From NCBI GenBank assembly GCA_963841695.1, contig CAWJDQ010000006.1:310001-374000 (forward strand): a stretch of 64,000 nt of DNA, in the 5' to 3' direction. The position numbers were made by a program, and so were the translations under genes. The DNA is from RYN-230 sp963841695 (GTDB lineage: Bacteria > Actinomycetota > Actinomycetes > Streptosporangiales > Streptosporangiaceae). The first letter of the stretch is position 1. Each line of letters opens with the position of its first letter. Under the pieces are notes generated by a model. It saw nothing but the letters and a program-made list of their open reading frames with translations, did not search any database and was not told the DNA's origin. Below are positions 61,756 to 64,000 of this stretch, one piece after another.

Positions 61756-64000
61756 TCATGCTTTACCCCTCCGTGCCGCAGGAATGACCCCTCCCGGCGG
61801 GCGCTGCGGCGGCGCGCCGTCCCGCCGGGGCACATGCAGCACGAGGACGGTCACGTCGTCGTCCTGCTCGTAACCAGTAAGCATCCGGTCGACTAGGTAC
61901 TCCAGCAGCCGGGCCGGGTCCTCGACCATGCCCGGCCGGGCCTGCGCCGCCACGGACACCAGCTCGTCCAGGCCCGAGTCCAGGCCGCGCCTGCGGTTCT
62001 CCACCAGGCCGTCGGAGTAGAGCACCGCAGTGGTCCCGGGCGGGAGGCGGAACACGTACTGCTGGCGTGGGCAGGCCCAGCCCAGCGGCGTGCCCGCCTC
62101 GGTGGTGTCCAGCCGCGGCGGGGCGTCCCTGGACAGCAGCAGCGGCGGCAGGTGCCCTGCGTTGCCGGCCAGGCCCTCCCCGGTGACGGGGTCCACGACC
62201 AGGTAGGCGACGGTCGTCACCTGCTCGTCGAGCTCGGTCGCGGTGAACAGCCGGTCCAGGCCGGCCAGTACCGCGGCGGGCCGCGGGTCGGTCAGGGCCA
62301 GGGCGCGCAGGGCGTTCCGGACCCGGCCCATGCCGGCCGCCGCGGTCAGTCCCTTGCCCATGACGTCCCCAGCGGCTACGGCGAGGCGGCCGTCGGGCAG
62401 CCGGAACGCGTCGTACCAGTCACCGCCGATTTCCATGTTCCGGGTGACCGGCAGGTAGCGGGCCTCCAGGACGATGCCCGGGACGCTGGGCAGCCGGTCG
62501 GGCAGCAGGCTGCGCTGCAGCGTCTCCGCCGTGGTGTGCTCGCGCTCGAACAGCGAGGCCCGCTCCAGGGCCAGCGCGCACTGGCCGGCCAGGGCCTCCA
62601 GGAAGACCCGCTCCTCCTCGGTGATCTGCCGCGGCTTGGTGAACGAGAACCGCAGCGCCCCCAGCGGCGCGCCGGCCGCGAGCAGGGGAAGCCCGACCCA
62701 GGCCCGCTCGTCGCTGTGGGAGAGGAACAGGTCGATGTCGGTGCCCCCCTCGAACTGCCGCCGCAGCGACTCGGGGTTCTCCACCAGCACCGGCCGCCGG
62801 GACGTGATGGCCAGGGTCATCACGCTGAGCGCGTCCAGCGGCATGTCCCCGGCCGGGGCGCCGGGGACATCAGGGAGCCCGAGCGGGTTGATCGTGTGCA
62901 ACTGCAGCCGCTCCCGGTCGAGCAGGGCCACCGCCGACCGCTCGGCGCCGATCGCCGACCGCCCGACCTCAGTGATCACCTCGACGACCTGGAGCACGGT
63001 CAGGGCCTCGGCCAGCATGGACGTGGCCTGCTGCAACCGGGCGGTACGCAGGGCGGCGGCAGACAGCTGCTCGGTCAGCCGGCCGCGCATCTCCTCGGCC
63101 TCGCGCTGGCCGGTGACATCGGTGCTGGCGCCCACCCATTCGATGATCTTTCCATCCCGCTCAATCGGGACAGCACGCACGTCGTAATGCCGGTAGGACC
63201 CCGTCTTGGTGCGCACCCGGTAACGGCTGTCGAATACTTTCCCGGCGTGGACGCATTCCCGCCATTCCCGCTCCACCCGCTCCCGGTCCTCCGGGTGAAT
63301 CGCGTCCAGCCAGCCATTGCCCAGGTACTCCTCCAGGCTCTGGCCCGTTATCCAGCGCCACTCGGGCGAATCCTCGGCGATCTGGCCGGTGGGCGTGGTG
63401 ACCCAGACGACCTGGGCCCCGGCCTGCACCAGCGAGCGGTACCGCTCTTCGCTGCGGCGGACCGCCTCCGCCGAATTCTGCCGGTCGGTGACGTCCACCG
63501 CGATCAGGGCCACGCCGGCGATGTTCCCGTCCGGGTCGTGCGAGGGGAACCAGGAGAACGCCCACTGCCGGTCCTCGTCCGCGCCCGTGGCGCCCGGGGC
63601 GCCGTCACCGTGGCCCGGCTGCCCGGTGCCAGCTGGGCCGGTGCTAGCTGGGCCGGTGCTAGCTGGCCCGTTGTTAGCTGGCCCGTTGTTAGCTGGCCCG
63701 GGGCCGGCTGGCCCGGGCGTGGCTGACTCCGCCTCGCTCACCGGCTGGTTCGGCTCGTACAGCGGCTGGCCGTCGGCCAGTACGTGACGGACGGCCGACT
63801 CGACCCGGGCGGCGAGCGTCCCCGGCCACACCTGGGAAGGCAGCAGGCCCAGGTGCGCCTCCAGGTCGAGGCCATCCATCTGGGCCAGGGTCCGGTTGAT
63901 CCGGCGGACGCGGAGATCGGGCCCGAAGAAGGCAAAGCCGATGGGAGCCTCGCGGAGCAGGGTGGCGAGCAGGGCCGAGTCAGAAACGTCCAACCCGGAG
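61756..64000 (-). CDS. PAS/GAF-containing PP2C (SpoIIE-type) phosphatase, 5' end at window edge
   Basis: The frame is open to the window edge; a TTG at 63993 could be the start. In order: a PAS domain (APIGFAFFGPDLRVRRINRT), a Gly/Pro/Asn linker of short repeats, the rest of that PAS (GVALIAVDVTDRQ), a second PAS/PAC (EERYRSLVQAGAQVVWVTTP, VGASTDVTGQREAEE), a GAF domain (EVGRSAIGAERSAVALLDRE), and a C-terminal SpoIIE/PP2C domain (EIGGDWYDAFRL, AAGDVMGKGLTAAAGMGRVR, TAVLYSDGLVENR, QDDDVTVLVLHV). All metal-binding Asp residues are present. It should dephosphorylate an anti-anti-sigma factor in response to signals sensed by PAS/GAF. It has no transmembrane segment and no partner gene nearby. Confidence 0.9.
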   Translation of the reverse strand, partial: SGLDVSDSALLATLLREAPIGFAFFGPDLRVRRINRTLAQMDGLDLEAHLGLLPSQVWPGTLAARVESAVRHVLADGQPLYEPNQPVSEAESATPGPAGPGPANNGPANNGPASTGPASTGPAGTGQPGHGDGAPGATGADEDRQWAFSWFPSHDPDGNIAGVALIAVDVTDRQNSAEAVRRSEERYRSLVQAGAQVVWVTTPTGQIAEDSPEWRWITGQSLEEYLGNGWLDAIHPEDRERVEREWRECVHAGKVFDSRYRVRTKTGSYRHYDVRAVPIERDGKIIEWVGASTDVTGQREAEEMRGRLTEQLSAAALRTARLQQATSMLAEALTVLQVVEVITEVGRSAIGAERSAVALLDRERLQLHTINPLGLPDVPGAPAGDMPLDALSVMTLAITSRRPVLVENPESLRRQFEGGTDIDLFLSHSDERAWVGLPLLAAGAPLGALRFSFTKPRQITEEERVFLEALAGQCALALERASLFEREHTTAETLQRSLLPDRLPSVPGIVLEARYLPVTRNMEIGGDWYDAFRLPDGRLAVAAGDVMGKGLTAAAGMGRVRNALRALALTDPRPAAVLAGLDRLFTATELDEQVTTVAYLVVDPVTGEGLAGNAGHLPPLLLSRDAPPRLDTTEAGTPLGWACPRQQYVFRLPPGTTAVLYSDGLVENRRRGLDSGLDELVSVAAQARPGMVEDPARLLEYLVDRMLTGYEQDDDVTVLVLHVPRRDGAPPQRPPGGVIPAARRGKA
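63624..63716. repeat. 15-bp repeats inside the PAS domain loop
   Basis: Units close to GCTAGCTGGCCCGTT (as read on the plus strand) are repeated about six times with substitutions. They encode the GPANN, GPAST and GPAGT linker between two halves of the first PAS domain. The unit keeps the reading frame. Confidence 0.85.

Noticed and set aside
62152..63726. Open frame antisense to the PAS/GAF/PP2C gene
   Set aside because: Gln/Arg/Gly-rich product with no motif, opposite a clearly conserved protein.

Overview
This 64 kb window is chromosomal DNA of a high-GC Gram-positive bacterium of the class Actinomycetes. The evidence is the very high GC content, frequent GTG starts, and actinobacterial gene families: PimB-type mannosyltransferase, AdoK-type adenosine kinase, the PspA/PspAA/PspAB/HtpX set, a DUF7455 zinc protein, DUF3043, a QcrCAB/CtaCDEF respiratory supercomplex, and a c-di-AMP riboswitch in front of an NlpC/P60 cell-wall hydrolase. 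The gene order resembles the core region of Streptomyces-like genomes. Multi-HAMP sensor kinases and PP2C phosphatases also point to a soil filamentous actinomycete, but the genus cannot be fixed from sequence alone.

Layout. 0-8 kb is accessory: a GNAT tail, a Doc-like toxin gene with a small overlapping partner, an acyl-CoA ligase, a methyltransferase, a CGNR zinc protein, a short GntR regulator facing a small gene and an HTH protein across a perfect palindrome, then SoxR facing an SDR/QueA-like pair behind a MerR-type promoter. 8-13.5 kb holds two signalling proteins read divergently: a four-HAMP hybrid histidine kinase and an ANTAR/PP2C phosphatase. 13.5-25.7 kb is central metabolism and envelope: a PPi-type phosphofructokinase, PAP2 and PlsC lipid enzymes, an esterase, an SRPBCC protein, a phosphoesterase, a long-chain acyl-CoA synthetase, PimB and the riboswitch-controlled NlpC/P60 protein. 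26-34.4 kb carries a DEDDh exonuclease, an Lrp-like regulator, trpD, a receiver-like protein and ctaE-qcrCAB. 34.5-41.1 kb has an L,D-transpeptidase, ctaC-ctaD-ctaF, TusA and a CtaG-like assembly factor. 41.4-48.9 kb has a secreted sedolisin, adoK, erpA and the phage-shock set. 49-52.4 kb has an aldo/keto reductase, a PfkB kinase and an SDR. 52.5-64 kb has a D,D-carboxypeptidase, topoisomerase IV (parC and parE, tail to tail around a small unknown gene), DUF7455, the principal sigma factor and a PAS/GAF/PP2C sensor.

Functionally, ctaE-qcrCAB (+ strand) and ctaCDF (- strand) encode the cytochrome bcc-aa3 supercomplex; the neighbouring CtaG-like, TusA and ErpA proteins are probably relevant to cofactor supply. 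The NlpC/P60 hydrolase, L,D-transpeptidase and D,D-carboxypeptidase are cell-wall remodelling enzymes, and the Psp set guards the membrane.

Quality warning. Many well conserved genes read in two to nine pieces in different frames, most densely between about 26.7 and 34.0 kb. Where I could compare with family consensus, one added or missing G or C restores the protein. I therefore read most of these as sequence or assembly errors, and I annotate the full gene span as CDS with the break noted. GC-rich minisatellite repeats are scattered through linkers and intergenic gaps.
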